Assembly: GCF_040939455.1 (NCBI RefSeq)
Contig: NC_134109.1
Span: 75,979,001 to 76,043,000 of the forward strand
Direction: 5' to 3'
Source of the DNA: Microcebus murinus
Taxonomy: Eukaryota; Chordata; Mammalia; Primates; Cheirogaleidae
DNA length: 64,000 nt
The translations under genes were made by a program, and so were the position numbers. Shown here piece by piece: positions 38,865 through 51,464 of this stretch (position 1 is its first letter; each line of letters begins with the position of its first letter). The notes beneath the pieces were generated by a model, which made no database searches, was not told where the DNA came from, and was given only the letters and a program-made list of their open reading frames with translations.

Positions 38865-40745
38865 TCAAGTCCTTCTCCTCTCATTTTGACCATTCACACA
38901 AAACTTACAAGAGAAAACACAGAAGAAGAGAAAGGCAAAAATAAATCTCTGTTTTCTCCAAAGTTCCATGTTCTCCTTTGAAGAAAAAAAAAAAAAAGCC
39001 AGAATGGAATTAGAATACCTAAGGCCTCCTGAGACTCAGGCAGGCAAAAGGAACAGGTGAGGGGAGGTAGGTGGAGGGGGAAAATAAAAGTGAAGAAAAT
39101 GTGACCAACTATGGTGCTTATGAGCCCCTGATGGTTGTTGCTGTCACAAATGTGGATCAGGCATTGCCACATATTCCATTTTCAAGAGAAACTAGAAATG
39201 TGATTGTCTTTTGTGCAGCTTCTCACAAGCTTTAAATGTCAGACCAAATTCAAACAAACAAGATTTGCTTGAATTGACCCTTGTTGTGCAGGCCAAATAA
39301 ATGTGTCTGTATAACTGTAGGTAGCGGAGTGACTCTGTTCAGAAACCCCAAATGCATCCTCAGCACCCCTCTTGTCCTTCCCCCCAACGCATGAACTCAC
39401 TTCCACTATGAAGGCTCTCGTTAATCTAATACCGTTTGATCACTCCTTTAACTTTGAAAGTCAGTCTTCACAGAGTCACCAAATACTGTGCTATTTAAAA
39501 CTTGATACTTTCCATTTTAAAAGTTATTTTTATAATTAGCTTTTTAACTAATCATGAAGAATGTGCGATTACTGTGGAAAGTATAGAAATCACCCATGCA
39601 ATCAGTGTTACTTGTTTAGTGTGTTTCATTCTGTTTTATTCTTATACACATACATTTTATATTAGTAGCTAAAATCATAATGCACATTTAGTTTTGTTGA
39701 GACACTATTTTCAATTTGTTATGGGTTCTCTTGTGCAGACTAAAAGAAGTTTAAGAGAAAGGAATTATTATTTACATAGACTTTTAAAAAGTATTTTTCT
39801 CCTGAGACCTAGATCTGATACCTTAATAATTGTCTTTATGGAGGGCAAAGGTGTTATGCTAGCTAATAAGGAGGCAAGTTAAAATCAGTGTAGGTCATTG
39901 ATGGCATGTTAAGGTCAACCAACTTACAGATACAAGGAAAATTTTAAGGTAAACTAGCAGATTGCTAGTAATCAGCTACTAACCTCTATTCTGCATTTTC
40001 CAGTTAAGAAGATTTTTAAAAATTCATCCATTTTCTCTTCCACTTATCCCTTATTTGTTTAGTTTTAATCTTTATTTTTAATCTTGCTTTTGGTGTTATG
40101 GAGTTTACACTGTGTGCTGGAAATATAGAGACAAATGTGGTACAAACTCAACCTCCTACCCACTTTTCTTTTCTAGTGGTAGAACAATTAAGTAATGTAT
40201 AACTAAAATCCCTTAAGGTTATTAGGGTATAATACTAGAGAGGTTCAAAGATCTGAGGCACCAACCATGAATAAATGCTTATAATGTCTGAGTGGATCAC
40301 CAGCACAGTAATAGAAATTTCTTAGGATTCCCTCTTCTTACATTGTCCACTTAGGACATCTGGACTGTTCCTGACCAAGTCTGTGTGTAATTCATTATTC
40401 CACATTATATTCTAAGTACTTTTAGAGCTTATTTTTCACTCTTTCTTTCTTGCCTTTTCTTATCTGTGATGAATTTCATTCTTTTCTTCCTTTCATATAT
40501 CTTTTGTACTTTGTAAATACAATTCTATAATCTTTCTTCTCTAGCTGTTAATTTTGAAATCTACCACTTACCTTTTGATTATATATTCATTATAACAAGC
40601 ATTAAACAGTGATTACAGGTTCCAGTTTATTTATATTAATATACAAACCTTGTAGAATATCCATAGTCTCTGTGCTTGAAGAAGCTGCATTTTAAGTAAT
40701 ACAGATGCTAAATGATACTGAGCCTAAGGTTGACTCCTTTAGACT
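38865..40745. other. Gene-free AT-rich stretch
   Basis: No coding evidence. A poly(A) tract lies at 38983-38997. Unassigned otherwise. Confidence 0.4.
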
Positions 40746-40752
40746 CTTAGAA

Positions 40753-41057
40753 TTTTTTTTTTTTTTTTTTTTGGTGAAACAAAGTCTTGCTCTGTCACCC
40801 AAACTGGAGTACAGTGACACTATTATAGCTCACTGCAACCTCCAATTCCCAGGCTCAAGCAATCCTACTGGTTCAGCTTCCCAAGTAGCTAGGACTACAG
40901 GCATGAACCACCACACCCAGATCATTTTTTAATTTTTGTAGAGATAGAGTCTCGCTGTGTTGCTCAGGCTGGTCTCAAACTCCTGGGCTCAAGCCATCCT
41001 CATGCCTTGAACTCCCCAAATGCTGGGATTACAGGTGTGAACCACTGTGCCCAGATC
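40753..41057 (-). mobile_element. Alu SINE, AluJ-like, reverse orientation
   Basis: Poly(T) head at 40753-40772, then 'aaagtcttgctctgtcaccc', 'tagctcactgcaacctcc' and 'tgctgggattacaggtgtga', ending near 'cccagatc'. Both flanks carry 'agaattt' (left about 40749, right 41058), a probable target duplication. It lacks the strepsirrhine 'gagctaggctgatgcc' wording, so it is probably an older AluJ-type copy. Confidence 0.93.
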
Positions 41058-41481
41058 AGAATTTCTTAACCAGTCTTGAATATATAATAAAAGACAGAAT
41101 CAAATGCCCAATTTATTTTATGAGATAACAGATTTGGCTTTTCAGCCTGGTTAAATGACTTAGCCTGTACTGATAAGAGAAAGTAGTGCATCTGTTCCAA
41201 CAGGGAGCAGACGCAGGTGACAATTTGGAAGCCTGGGCCCAGGCCCCTGTTGCTGGGGACCAGGATTGGCAGCTAAGATAGGGTAGGCTAGGAGTAGGAG
41301 CCAGAACAGGTAAAAAAAAAAAATGATAAGATCAAATCTAAGGGAGGAAGTCATATAGCCAGAGTGGGCCAGGGAGGATGAGCGGGCAGCGGCCTCCCTG
41401 GAGGAGGCACCAAGCCAAACACATCCCAAAACACAGACACACAGACACAGTTCTGCCCGACTGCTGGGTATTACCTCTGCC

Positions 41482-41513
<32 letters not shown>
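41482..41513. repeat. (TTA)n microsatellite
   Basis: Ten or more perfect trinucleotide units. They translate as poly-Leu on + and poly-Asn on -. Confidence 0.96.
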
Positions 41514-41515
<2 letters not shown>

Positions 41516-42304
41516 TTCTGCTTGCAGGAATTTCTGTCCCTTGCCATACAAAACACAGTTTGGCTTCAGGTTCAAGAATTGTTTCACCATCAACTTTCCA
41601 GTAAAATTAGGACACCGAGTGTGGTCTGTAGATATAAATTTCAGAAGCCTAAACACTCATTGCACCTACTTATTTAAGAAGCAAGCATAACATTTTGTAA
41701 GAACCATAGTTACAGTATGTTATCAGAGCTCCTATCAATATATAAGAAGTTAGAAATTAAAATAGCTTAAGTTAAATATGAAATATTTTTCAGCCACTGA
41801 GCAAGCGTATATTAGGAACTCTCAGTGTTGTGAATAAAGGATAATAAATATATAGCCCCTATCTCCTCTCACCTCCCAACTTACTAATGAGAAAAGACAT
41901 TAATATGTGAAACAATTGGAAAACAATACAAAAAAAATAAGAAAAAAACACATCATTAAGGTTCAAAAACACTTTCTATTCCATCTGTTACAGAGAAATT
42001 TGGTGCAGCAAACAAAACAAAACAAAACAAAAACCACCATTCTAATTTGACCACAGTAAACATATGAATGTAGTAAAGTTGTGAAAAACACTCCAAACTC
42101 AACCCTTCTCCCCCCAAAGCTTTCGAAGTTATTGAAAGTAGCCTGTTCAACATTTAATGAAATTCGCATTTGAGATTTTTCCAGCTCGGATCTCTGGCTT
42201 TGCCTGATGGGTTAAATCAGGACATTTTAGGTTAGTTAACTATTGCTGGCAAGAGGGGAGAAAGATGACGTATATTGTAGTAAACTAAAAAGCAGAATTT
42301 AAAG

Positions 42305-42349
42305 TGATTTCAGAAATAATGATTTCAGAAATAGTGATTTCAGAAATAA
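42305..42349. repeat. Three tandem copies of a 15-mer
   Basis: 'tgatttcagaaataa' three times in a row, with one difference in the middle copy (g for the final a). Confidence 0.95.
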
Positions 42350-43089
42350 TTCAACCTTAGAGATGAATCTCCGCAGACATAAAGATTTCCCACGCTGGGG
42401 CAGCGGCAGTCTCCTAGGTTTGAACCTTCATGTCACTCAATTTTTCTCACAGTTGTTCATCAACACTTCTATGTCCTACCATAGAGACTTACATAATGCT
42501 GGACTTTAGGAACTGCAGTGGCAGAAAGCACCTTTTCTTTTCTTCCCCCCCTAGCCTCCATAGTCTCACTCAGTATGACATTTAGCAAGGTGAGCCAGCA
42601 ATACAGTAGTCACATATGTCTGGGAATTTGTTTTTTAAACTACAGGTATTGCTTTTATTAGCATTATTACAGCTGCTCAGTACATGATCCCTCTAGACGA
42701 CTAAGACAAGAAGCAGCCCAGACAAGAGGGGCAGGACCAGCCCGTTCCCCTTGTTACTTCTAGCCAGGAGGGAGGGGACACATGGCCACTTTACAAAGGT
42801 GAGTTACCAACAAATAAGCAGGAGCCCAGCCTTATGGTTCTCAGCCTGACTTCTTCTTTTAACTTCATTTATGTTCTCTTCTGTCAATTTGTTCTTCTCT
42901 TTTATTCTGTATTCCCATTTTTTTTTTAAATTGAGGATGGGAATATATAAGAAGAATCATTTGAAACCGGAAAAATAACTCAGCAAATAAATTATCCGAG
43001 TAATAATTTATCACACTGCCTATAATTTTTGAACAATGAAGAATTAGTTGTTGCAACTAAAGGAAGTTATCATTGACACTAGAACAGGC

Positions 43090-43295
43090 AGACCTGATCT
43101 TAAATTTTGGTTCTAACACTTGGTGGCTAGGTGGTCTTGTGCAAGTCGTGGAATCTCACTTTACCCAAAAATCTGCAGCTATGAAATGAGCAAGCACTAT
43201 CTTCCAGTTTTCTGTAAGGATTAAGTAAAATAGTGGCTGTAGCTAGATCAGCACTGTACACACAGCTGGTACAGAGTAGGTACTCAAGGAGTAAC
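43090..43295 (+). repeat. MIR SINE
   Basis: 'ggttctaacacttggtggc', 'tggtcttgtgcaagtcgtgg', 'ctgcagctatgaaatgagc', 'ctggtacagagtaggtactc' follow the MIR core and 3' end. A second MIR-like patch lies at 43405-43490. Confidence 0.75.
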
Positions 43296-43489
43296 TTCCT
43301 TTTTTTTTAATCTTCCAATGGCAAGTTTTTACTTTCCTGGTAATAACATAGAAGCAGGGAGAATTTTGACTGAAACTAAGAGGACTGAAAATGAATGTGA
43401 ATCATAGTTTTCTCATCTATAAAATGAAGATAGCTGTGAGGATTACACAAAATAACCTATGCAAAAATCTCTAGTATAATTCCTGTTTC

Positions 43490-46400
43490 ATAGTACCGGT
43501 TAGCAAACAGGTACAAATATTGCATCAAGGTTCTGAAAGGTAACATTTACTATGTGTAAATGCATGATACAGACATGGGAAAAAGAAGACTAGAACCATA
43601 AGGACTATAATATTTTGAGTAAAATCATCATGTGGGGAATCTTACTAAGAATAATTTCACAAGATCTCTGTTCTTCATCTCCTCTGATCACATTATAGTC
43701 TATATAAGGAAAAATAATAATAAAGAAAAATATAATATGTATTACAGCATTCAAGGCACCTACCAAGTATACACACACATACACATACACACTTATAAGA
43801 TAAAATATAAAAAATAGTGAAAAAATCAGGGTAAAGAAAACATTTGAGTAGAAAAAAAATAAAATAAGATGAAACCATAAGTGAAATTAATTTATAGAAT
43901 GCACTCTGTAAAGTTTTATGCACTGGCTAAAGGGGAGCCACAGGTTTTATTCTGAGCTTCATTATAATGGAGTAAGGCAGCTAAATTTAGCTACACAGAG
44001 TTATTCTTCCCTCTCCCATGGTTGAGATCCCTAGAATTTGATTTTATATTGAAATCATCAAAGAAGTATTACTATCTTCCCAACATAGAATACAGTCTCC
44101 AGAACTTCTGTTCATTTGGTTGAAATCTTCATGGTGCTTAGTCAAAACTATTCTGCATCTATTGGAAAAGTGAGGTTGCATTAAGTCTGGGATTCATACT
44201 CAGATGCTGCTGTAGCCAAAAGGAGAGACACAGGGCAGAGCTCAGCATGGCCAGCTGGAGACCATAACCCCATCTACTGCTCGCTACAGCCAGTCTTACC
44301 CTAAGAGAACCTGGGCTAATGTGGCCATCATTTATTCGTCAATCTCTTCATTTTGGAGGATGGCTCAGTTTAGCTTCTGAGATCTACTTGTTTTACTGGG
44401 CAATGTGTCTAACAACAGCAATAAAAAATACATTAGTAGAGACCAAGATGATGATAAAGTTAACATTCCAAACATAAGAACAAACTGGTAGTTCTGCACA
44501 AAAGAGAGTAGAAGATAGATAAAAACTATTTTTGAGGATGCTCCCCTTTTTGGAAAAAATTACTAATGAGACCACTACCCAGAACACACATTAGTAGAGA
44601 GCTTTTACATTTTGAAATGCTAATATTTTCCTTTCCAGGGTGTATCAAACCTTTCCTGTAAAGAATCACAAACAGCAGGCAAGAATTAATGGTTAACACT
44701 GGAGTTCTGGTAAGCCACAGTAGTTCTCCCCAAATAAGAAATTTTTTTTACAACCCTATATTTTATCTTAATGGTTCATGCAAAATCCATGACATAGCTA
44801 TGTTTATTTTAATAAAAATACAAATTCAAAATGATTTTAACTATCATTCAGAATCTCATAATAACAATGATGCTCTATGAAGATGCCAGGTTTTTATCTT
44901 CTGCTTTCAAAGACCTTTCATACATGAACATTTGTAGCCCATTTGAGAGGCAGAGAGCTACACAAATTCCTCCAACTCTCATAATAATCTTTATGTGGAA
45001 GATGAATAAGGGATATTCTTGCTCTCATTTAGCAGATTTAGAAAATTAAGCTCGAGGAAATGAAGTGCTTAACTCCCACTTCTAGCTAGTGATGACTTTA
45101 GGACTAAAATCCAAGTCCTTTAATTCCATGGCTTTTTCCCATTTGGAACCTCTAAATTCAGCTTCTGTGAACCTTTACTCAGATTTTGTGTGGATATTAT
45201 GAGAACTCTAGGTTATCTCTCGAATCCTGAAGATGAAAAATTTATCTAAAGATACATTTAAAAAAGGTAAAGATAAAGATAGTTTTGTTGATGCTGATTC
45301 ATTTTTAAATTGCTTTATTTGTTTCTGATAGAAGACAGCCAACATAGTATATGCCAGGAATTGATGTGCTAAGTTCTGCCTCCTTGTATATTTGCTCTCT
45401 GATGATTCAGTTCCCAAACACGTAAGCAAAGGAATAATCTTCTCTCTCTTTCATGTTGCAGTGACCACGTTATAGATGGTTCACAACAGAGGACGGGTAT
45501 TGGTCCAACACTTTTGGATGACTGGTATTGAATGGAACAGTCTTTGAGAGGCGCCAACTCTTTCTAACTGATGGTGGTCTCTTGAAAGAGGCTTTTCCAA
45601 ATTTGTCTTCTGAAAGTGTAGTGGCTGGGGACAGTTCGCAACCCTTTCCAATAGGGAAGATAGATTAGTTTCGACTGACTCTATGTAAGAAGCTTGGTTG
45701 TGATCCAGTTGGCAAGGGCATAAAGCAAAGTAATTACTTGAAAGTAAAAGGAAAGAAAAGAAAAAGATAAATATTGTATCTATTATCCTCCCTGGTTACT
45801 TGGGATTCTGGCTGTCTTTTGAATTTTTTTTTTTTTTTAATAATCTTTTTAGGGCCAAGAAAGAAAATTCCATAGTATCCCAGTGGAAAACCCTGCTCAA
45901 CAGTGATTGTGGGTATTAATAATGGTATTCATTTTTTTCTTTTGAAAATCTTTATCTGAATTATATTAATTAGCTTAGTGCCAAAGCCCCAGAATCTACA
46001 TGGAATCACATGTAAAACAAGTGAAAGCATTAACTAAAATGGAAAATTTGAAGCATAGTTCATTTCTTGGGACAGCTGCTATTTAAATATATAAGATATA
46101 TTAACTCTGTAACATCTTTTATGCCAATGGAAGGCTAGAGAAAAAGTTATTGGCAAGTAAATTTGCATAAACAGATAAATATACACAAGATTGAACTGGC
46201 ATCGTAATATATTTTTTAGTTTTCAAAGGAGCAAAAGGGCAAAAGAATAGCTGAAGATCTAAAACCATTTTAGTTACTATATCTAATTCTTTATGTAAAT
46301 ACTCTTGATAATTAAGTGAGATTAGGGACTAATTACTAATTTGTAACTTTTAGAAATGGGCAGAAAGATTTCATGACTTGTTCAAAATCACCCATCATAG

Positions 46401-46575
46401 ATTTATCTAACAATAATGTTATAATAGGCTTCTTTCACCACTGAGAATTTTAGAATTTGATAAAATTCAAAACAGTTAGAAAAATGTAGGACACTGAGCC
46501 TAAAGTGCTTAGAATGTATTGATTTTCCTCTCAATGATTATCCTGCCCCTAGTTCTTCAGGATTAAAAAATTAGA
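43490..46575. other. Largely unassigned AT-rich stretch
   Basis: No confirmed gene. An excellent acceptor-like sequence (pyrimidines then TTGCAG ending 45461) is followed by 22 open codons before a stop at 45529, but no good donor is visible, so I do not call an exon. There is a poly(T) tract near 45822-45838. Confidence 0.4.
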
Positions 46576-46579
46576 AAGC

Positions 46580-46882
<303 letters not shown>

Positions 46883-47280
46883 TCAAAATTCAAAGCTTTT
46901 TGTGACAGTTTATATTTTAAATTTGAAAATGGCAATTCTGAAATTGGCTCTAATACTGAATATGTCATAGTGTGGTTCTAGACACTCCTCTTAATTTGTT
47001 AAAAAATAATAAGATATAGATTTTTTAACTACCTTCCTCTCTCAAACTAAAGATTTGTTTTAATTCTTCTTAATTCTTTTTATTCTGGATAAAAAAAACT
47101 AATATTCAGGTAATTATCTTATATTGTCTAATGCAGACTCACCTAGAACAAGAAAAAGGCTTTTGAACTAAGTTTAAATTTTCCTAACAGTATTTAGGAA
47201 AACTGGTTTGTCTAACATTCTCATAGGCAATACCTTAATGCTGAATGTCATTTGTTCTTGCCTCTGTGATTTTTGACTAG

Positions 47281-47360
47281 ACTACAGTACACTACACCAA
47301 CCAGATGAAAGGTAGGGGAAAAATTCCACCACCATTTGATCTACACGATGCCAAGCTCAG
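47281..47360 (+). CDS. Coding exon of an unidentified gene (penultimate exon)
   Basis: An 80-base exon between a pyrimidine-rich acceptor (ttcttgcctctgtgat, TTTTTGACTAG ending 47280) and a consensus donor CTCAG|GTAAGA at 47361. Only the frame starting at 47281 is open: the other two hit TGA or TAG. It encodes 26 codons plus two bases and includes KGRGKIPPPFDLHDAKL, which looks like real protein (Pro-rich turn, then charged helix) rather than AT-driven noise. The exon starts in phase 0 and leaves AG, which the next exon at 58669 completes with A to give Arg. There is no membrane segment. I do not recognise the protein. It lies alone in AT-rich, repeat-laden DNA, as expected of a small exon among long introns. 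The upstream exon has not been found with confidence. Confidence 0.62.
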
Positions 47361-48585
47361 GTAAGATCAATTGCTTCACTGGATTGACTGATTATTTTGG
47401 CAGTATCTACCTATCTTGTAAAGAGACGAAATTTGGAAACTTGCCGTATCTTAGCTTTCCTATTTGAATCACCAGAAAACGTAAGTGACAAAGCCCTCCG
47501 TTTGCTGTGATTTTGTCACTGCCCCCTGGTTCTATCACCTGCCACAGAAGGCAGTCCTCTTAACAAAAATTTCCTGGATGTGAATTCAATCCATGTGTCC
47601 TCAGACTCTGACAGACAGAACTGCAGATTAGGGTGTGTTTTTATAGTTTTACCCTTGGCTCCGATGGGGGTTGTGCTGGCACTGGGCTTGGAAACACTGT
47701 TGAAAGAATGCTTTCTCCAAGTTGGCTGAAGTTCAGTGTGCTTGCATTGTATTGATACAGTATTTGTGTTGGCATCCTCACTTCTATCCTTCTCATTTTT
47801 TTAAATGTTGATATTAGGGTGCAAATTTTTGTTTATTATTGCACTGTTAGAGGAAAAGAATAAAAATTTCTTGACGCTTACAACCTACCAAGATTCAATA
47901 GTCAAGGCAAACTTCTTAAGCTATTTTTCCCTTGAAAATATTTGAGTTTTAATTTTTAAAATAAGCGTTATAGATCTTTGTTGTTTGCATTAAGTTCTAT
48001 TTAGCATAAAGATGTAAAGGTGGGAGAGAAATCATATCAATGCTACTGACTCAATTTCTGGAATGTAATTAGTCTAGGTAATCCAGGCCTTTTAATTTTG
48101 TTTTGCTTTGTTTGTGACTTAAAAATAAAACTATCATCTCCAAAGCTTTTTCTTCAATTGCCAGAAAATATTTATTTTAATCCTTCAGATTTCTTATCAA
48201 GCCAAGAATCATAGCCTACCCATTCTGCTCCTGAAATACATCCATCAAGTCTTTTTAGTATAATTGTGTTTACAGACAATGGTGAAGATAACTATTTAAT
48301 CAGATTTCCCATGTTTTGAAAAGTAGATAAATTTAGCTTTGGAGATTACAAAGGATAAATCATTGCCAATGCATTTATGTCAACAAATCAATTGCCAAAT
48401 TCTGATGATCTCTCCTGTTATAATTCTTATTTATAAATCTGTTTTCCATTCTTGCATTGTCTTTTTTCTGAATCATTATAATTGCCTCCTAAATATCCCC
48501 CCTGACTAGGTTCCTGTATTTATTTGTCTATGAAATTCATTCTTCCTAAAAAATATATTTCTACTTATATCGCATCATGTGTCCT
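47361..48585 (+). other. Presumed intron, first part
   Basis: Starts with GTAAGATC. AT-rich, with no repeat I can name. It is called intronic only if the flanking exons are real. The presumed intron extends to 58668. Confidence 0.5.
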
Positions 48586-48589
48586 TATC

Positions 48590-49190
48590 TAACACTTTAA
48601 ATGGTTAAGTGTTGTGCAAATCTCTTTGTCCTGAGGTCAGATTCAAAGCTCCTCATGGTCTGGCCTGAAACAGCTTTTCCTGTTTTAGCTCTCCTGCCCC
48701 TAGACGGCAAGCCTGTGTTTCAACCAGCCTTATTCCACCAGTGCCGTGTACGTTGCCTGGCTCACAGGTGGTGCTCAGGAAAATTTGTCGAAATTTCCTA
48801 CCCTACCTATAGTGATGATTGAACAAGACCCCAACAACCTCCGCACTCCCACCCCCATATCTTTGCTTATATTTTTCTCTCTATCTAAAATGCCTTCTGT
48901 TCCTCCATCTCTTTTTTATGCCTTCCAACTCACTGGTTTACGACACACTTCAAATTCTTTCCTTTTCTGGAAATTTTCCCTCATTTTGAAAACTGAATGT
49001 GCCCTCCTCTCAGAATCTCTGAAATTCCTTTTTAGAACATTTGTAACACATGTTACATTCTGTGTTATGTTATATTTGTTAGCCTGCCTTAATTACCCTA
49101 GTAGAGTCTAAGTTCCTTTGGGACTTGAAATTATGTTATAATCATTTTTGTCTTACCCACAGTGTCTAATATAATATTATTAATCAGGTA
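48590..49190 (+). repeat. L2 (LINE-2) 3' fragment
   Basis: Sense order of L2: 'agctcctcatggtctggcc', 'ctaaaatgccttctgttcc', 'tttttatgccttccaactc', 'ggaaattttccctcattttg'. The 73- and 121-codon frames (48601-48822, 48746-49111) are L2 relics, not genes. Confidence 0.7.
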
Positions 49191-49194
49191 ATAA

Positions 49195-49990
49195 GCAAAC
49201 TCTGTCCTATTTTGAGCACTAATTGTGTGAGAGGCTTATTATGTAATAGATAATCTAGTAAAATCAATCAAAAGAAATCCTATATTGTACACTTAGGTAG
49301 CATCCTTCAAAGTTTTATGCTCTCTCACATTATGATGTTTCTGGCTTAATAATATTAATACCTTAAATTAAGCTCTTTGTAAGGATATTGAATACAAATA
49401 AATTAGTTTAGATGAACCAAAATGACAAATAGTTTTCCATATAACATTCATTAAATTCAACTTTAGAAAGTATCTACACCCAATTAATTCCTTATAATAT
49501 AGGTAGAGATGTCATTATTTTCATTAATTGTTCCTTGCTAGAAAATGGTATTATTTTTTCTCCAGTCATTTTTAGAGCCAGGATGTATCCATCTCTTTGT
49601 CCTCTTTTTTTGTTTGTTTTTTTGTTGGTTTTTTTTTTTTTTTTTGGTCCTTTTGGTTACATTTCTGACCTCCCTGACTAGTGGTGGATCTCTCATATGT
49701 CCTCTGGGTTTCCTCATCAGCCAACTGTTGTAGTGCCTGGACTTGTTGGTCTTAACTTCACAGCATGCGAATTTGTGGCTTCTCTTTGTCACAGACTCTG
49801 GCCATTTCTCTTAACAATTAAACAACTTACTCTTGCAAAGAGTTAATTTCCAGACAGTCTGTTTGGAGAGTAGATCATTCCAGAGAACAAACTCTCTTTC
49901 CTCCATCACATTTACCCATCTTCCACTTAACACCAGATATGTAAAGCCACCAGTGACTGGGGAACACAGTGTCCTTACAATTAAGAACTC
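49195..49990. other. AT-rich presumed intronic DNA
   Basis: Poly(T)/TTTG-rich tract at about 49607-49647, which gives Phe/Leu frames on + and Lys frames on -. Nothing else recognised. Confidence 0.5.
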
Positions 49991-50185
49991 AGCAGCTACA
50001 GTCACGTGGACTTGGATTCAAATACTGATTCTGCCACACCCCTGGCTGTGTGACCTTGGACACATTACTTCACTTCTCAGAGCTTTTGAAGTGAGGATAA
50101 GAAATCCCAAAGCAATGTGTATAAAAACACTTAGCCCCATACTGGGAAGGGAGTGGCTATTCAACAAAGCGTAATTATTTGTTAT
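49990..50185 (+). repeat. MIR SINE
   Basis: 'gcagctacagtcacgtgg', 'ttggattcaaatactgattc', 'tggctgtgtgaccttggac', 'cacttctcagagcttttg', 'ctattcaacaaagcg' follow MIR from its core to its 3' end. Confidence 0.85.
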
Positions 50186-50214
50186 TATATATATAAAGTT
50201 GGGTTTGCAGCAAG

Positions 50215-50830
50215 GAGGAAAGAACATGCCAGATCAGGAACTAAAAGATACAAAGATTGAAGTGACCAGAATGTGAATAAGGATTGAAAGGATCCAATCC
50301 ACCTGGAAAAAGAACCAAGTTAAGATGGAAAAATGGAGCAAACAGATGGAAAAATGAAGCAAACAAAAGGACAACCCAAAATATCATGCTAAGAAATTTG
50401 TATTTGCTTCAGTAAATAAGGGACCTGATTTAAGCTGCTGCAGAGGGGGGAAGACTGCATTAAAAGTCATAGTTAGGCCTAGCATTCTGAGAGCAGCACG
50501 AAGCCGTATGAGGAAGGGAGAGATCGAGGCTGGGAGGCTCTAGGAAGTGCGGCGGTAATTCAGCCAGTTGACCATGAGGATGTTCCTTAGCCTTGAGAAT
50601 GGAGATGTAGTGTTCAACTGCAATGGCACTGACAAAGAAGAACCAATAGGAACAAATTGACAACTTCTGGGAAATGGAGAAGAACGTGGACAAATCAGAT
50701 AAGACCTTTAGAGAATGGTGGCTCGATAATAGAAAATGATCCACTGGGAGGCAGAATTATTTTTGCAATGGGATACAATAAGTTCAGTTTTAGACAATAT
50801 CAGTTCGAGTTACAACGAGATGATGGATAA
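50215..50830 (+). repeat. Ancient purine-rich interspersed repeat
   Basis: Same general character as 2650-3560: 'ccagatcaggaactaaaag', 'agacctttagagaatgg', 'aattcagccagttgacc'. Family uncertain. Confidence 0.3.
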
Positions 50831-51242
50831 TGAATGCTGCTTAGGTCTGAGATTGAGAAATCTCTAGCCAGGAATAGGTTTAGGTTACCCCAAAAGGAAA
50901 GAGTGTTATGGGATGAGCACCAGCAACTAGCTTTGCTTACTCCACAATTCTGATCTAGATCTTCTTTAATCTCCGATCCTTCCTAAGCCACAATATAGGA
51001 ACTCAGTTTACTAAAACCTCTCTCTTGAAAGTGCTTAATACCACTTTAACATATTCATGGATGGTCGCAGCACCAAGTAGCACGGTAATGGGAAGAGCAG
51101 CAACACTTCCCACATTTTCCAGAGGTATAAAATAGCTTTGTTTTAGTGACTGTTTCTACTCTTAGATCCAAACATCCTAGAACCTTGCTATAATCATATT
51201 CACAATGAAGCTGAAGTCAATAGATAGTGGGTCGAATAAGAA

Positions 51243-51460
51243 CAGTGGTTCTCAACTGGGGGTGACTTTACCTTCCAGGGGACTATTTGGCAATGTCTAG
51301 AGATGTTTATTAGTCATCACAACTGAGGGATCGTGCTGCTGGCCTCTGGTGTATAGAAGCCAGGGATTCTGCTAAACATTCTACAATGCACAGGATAGCC
51401 ACCCACAACAAAGAATTATCTGTCCTGAAATGTCAACACTGCTGATGTTGAGAAAACCTG
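51243..51460 (+). mobile_element. MER20 (hAT-Charlie) transposon
   Basis: Complete element from 'cagtggttctcaactggg' to 'gatgttgagaaaacctg', with 'ggggactatttggcaatgtc', 'cattctacaatgcacagg' and 'acaacaaagaattatctg'. The flanks 'aataagaa' and 'aattacag' are compatible with a decayed 8-bp target duplication. MER20 copies have been reported as regulatory elements in some placental lineages; nothing here shows such a role. Confidence 0.92.
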
Positions 51461-51464
51461 AATT

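Larger units (their letters stand above)
41060..43085. other. Mixed non-coding stretch
   Basis: GC-richer patches at 41160-41460 and 42650-42860 could be LTR pieces, but I cannot name them. The (TTA)n tract and a three-copy 15-mer are listed separately. An (AAAAC)n run lies at about 42012-42033. The frames at 41160-41677 cross the (TTA)n and give Leu or Asn runs. Confidence 0.45.

Noticed and set aside
41378..41677. 99-codon + frame with a poly-Leu run
   Set aside because: The Leu run is the (TTA)n microsatellite; the rest has no recognisable protein character.
48746..49111. 121-codon + frame
   Set aside because: Falls in an L2 3' fragment; the frame is a relic.
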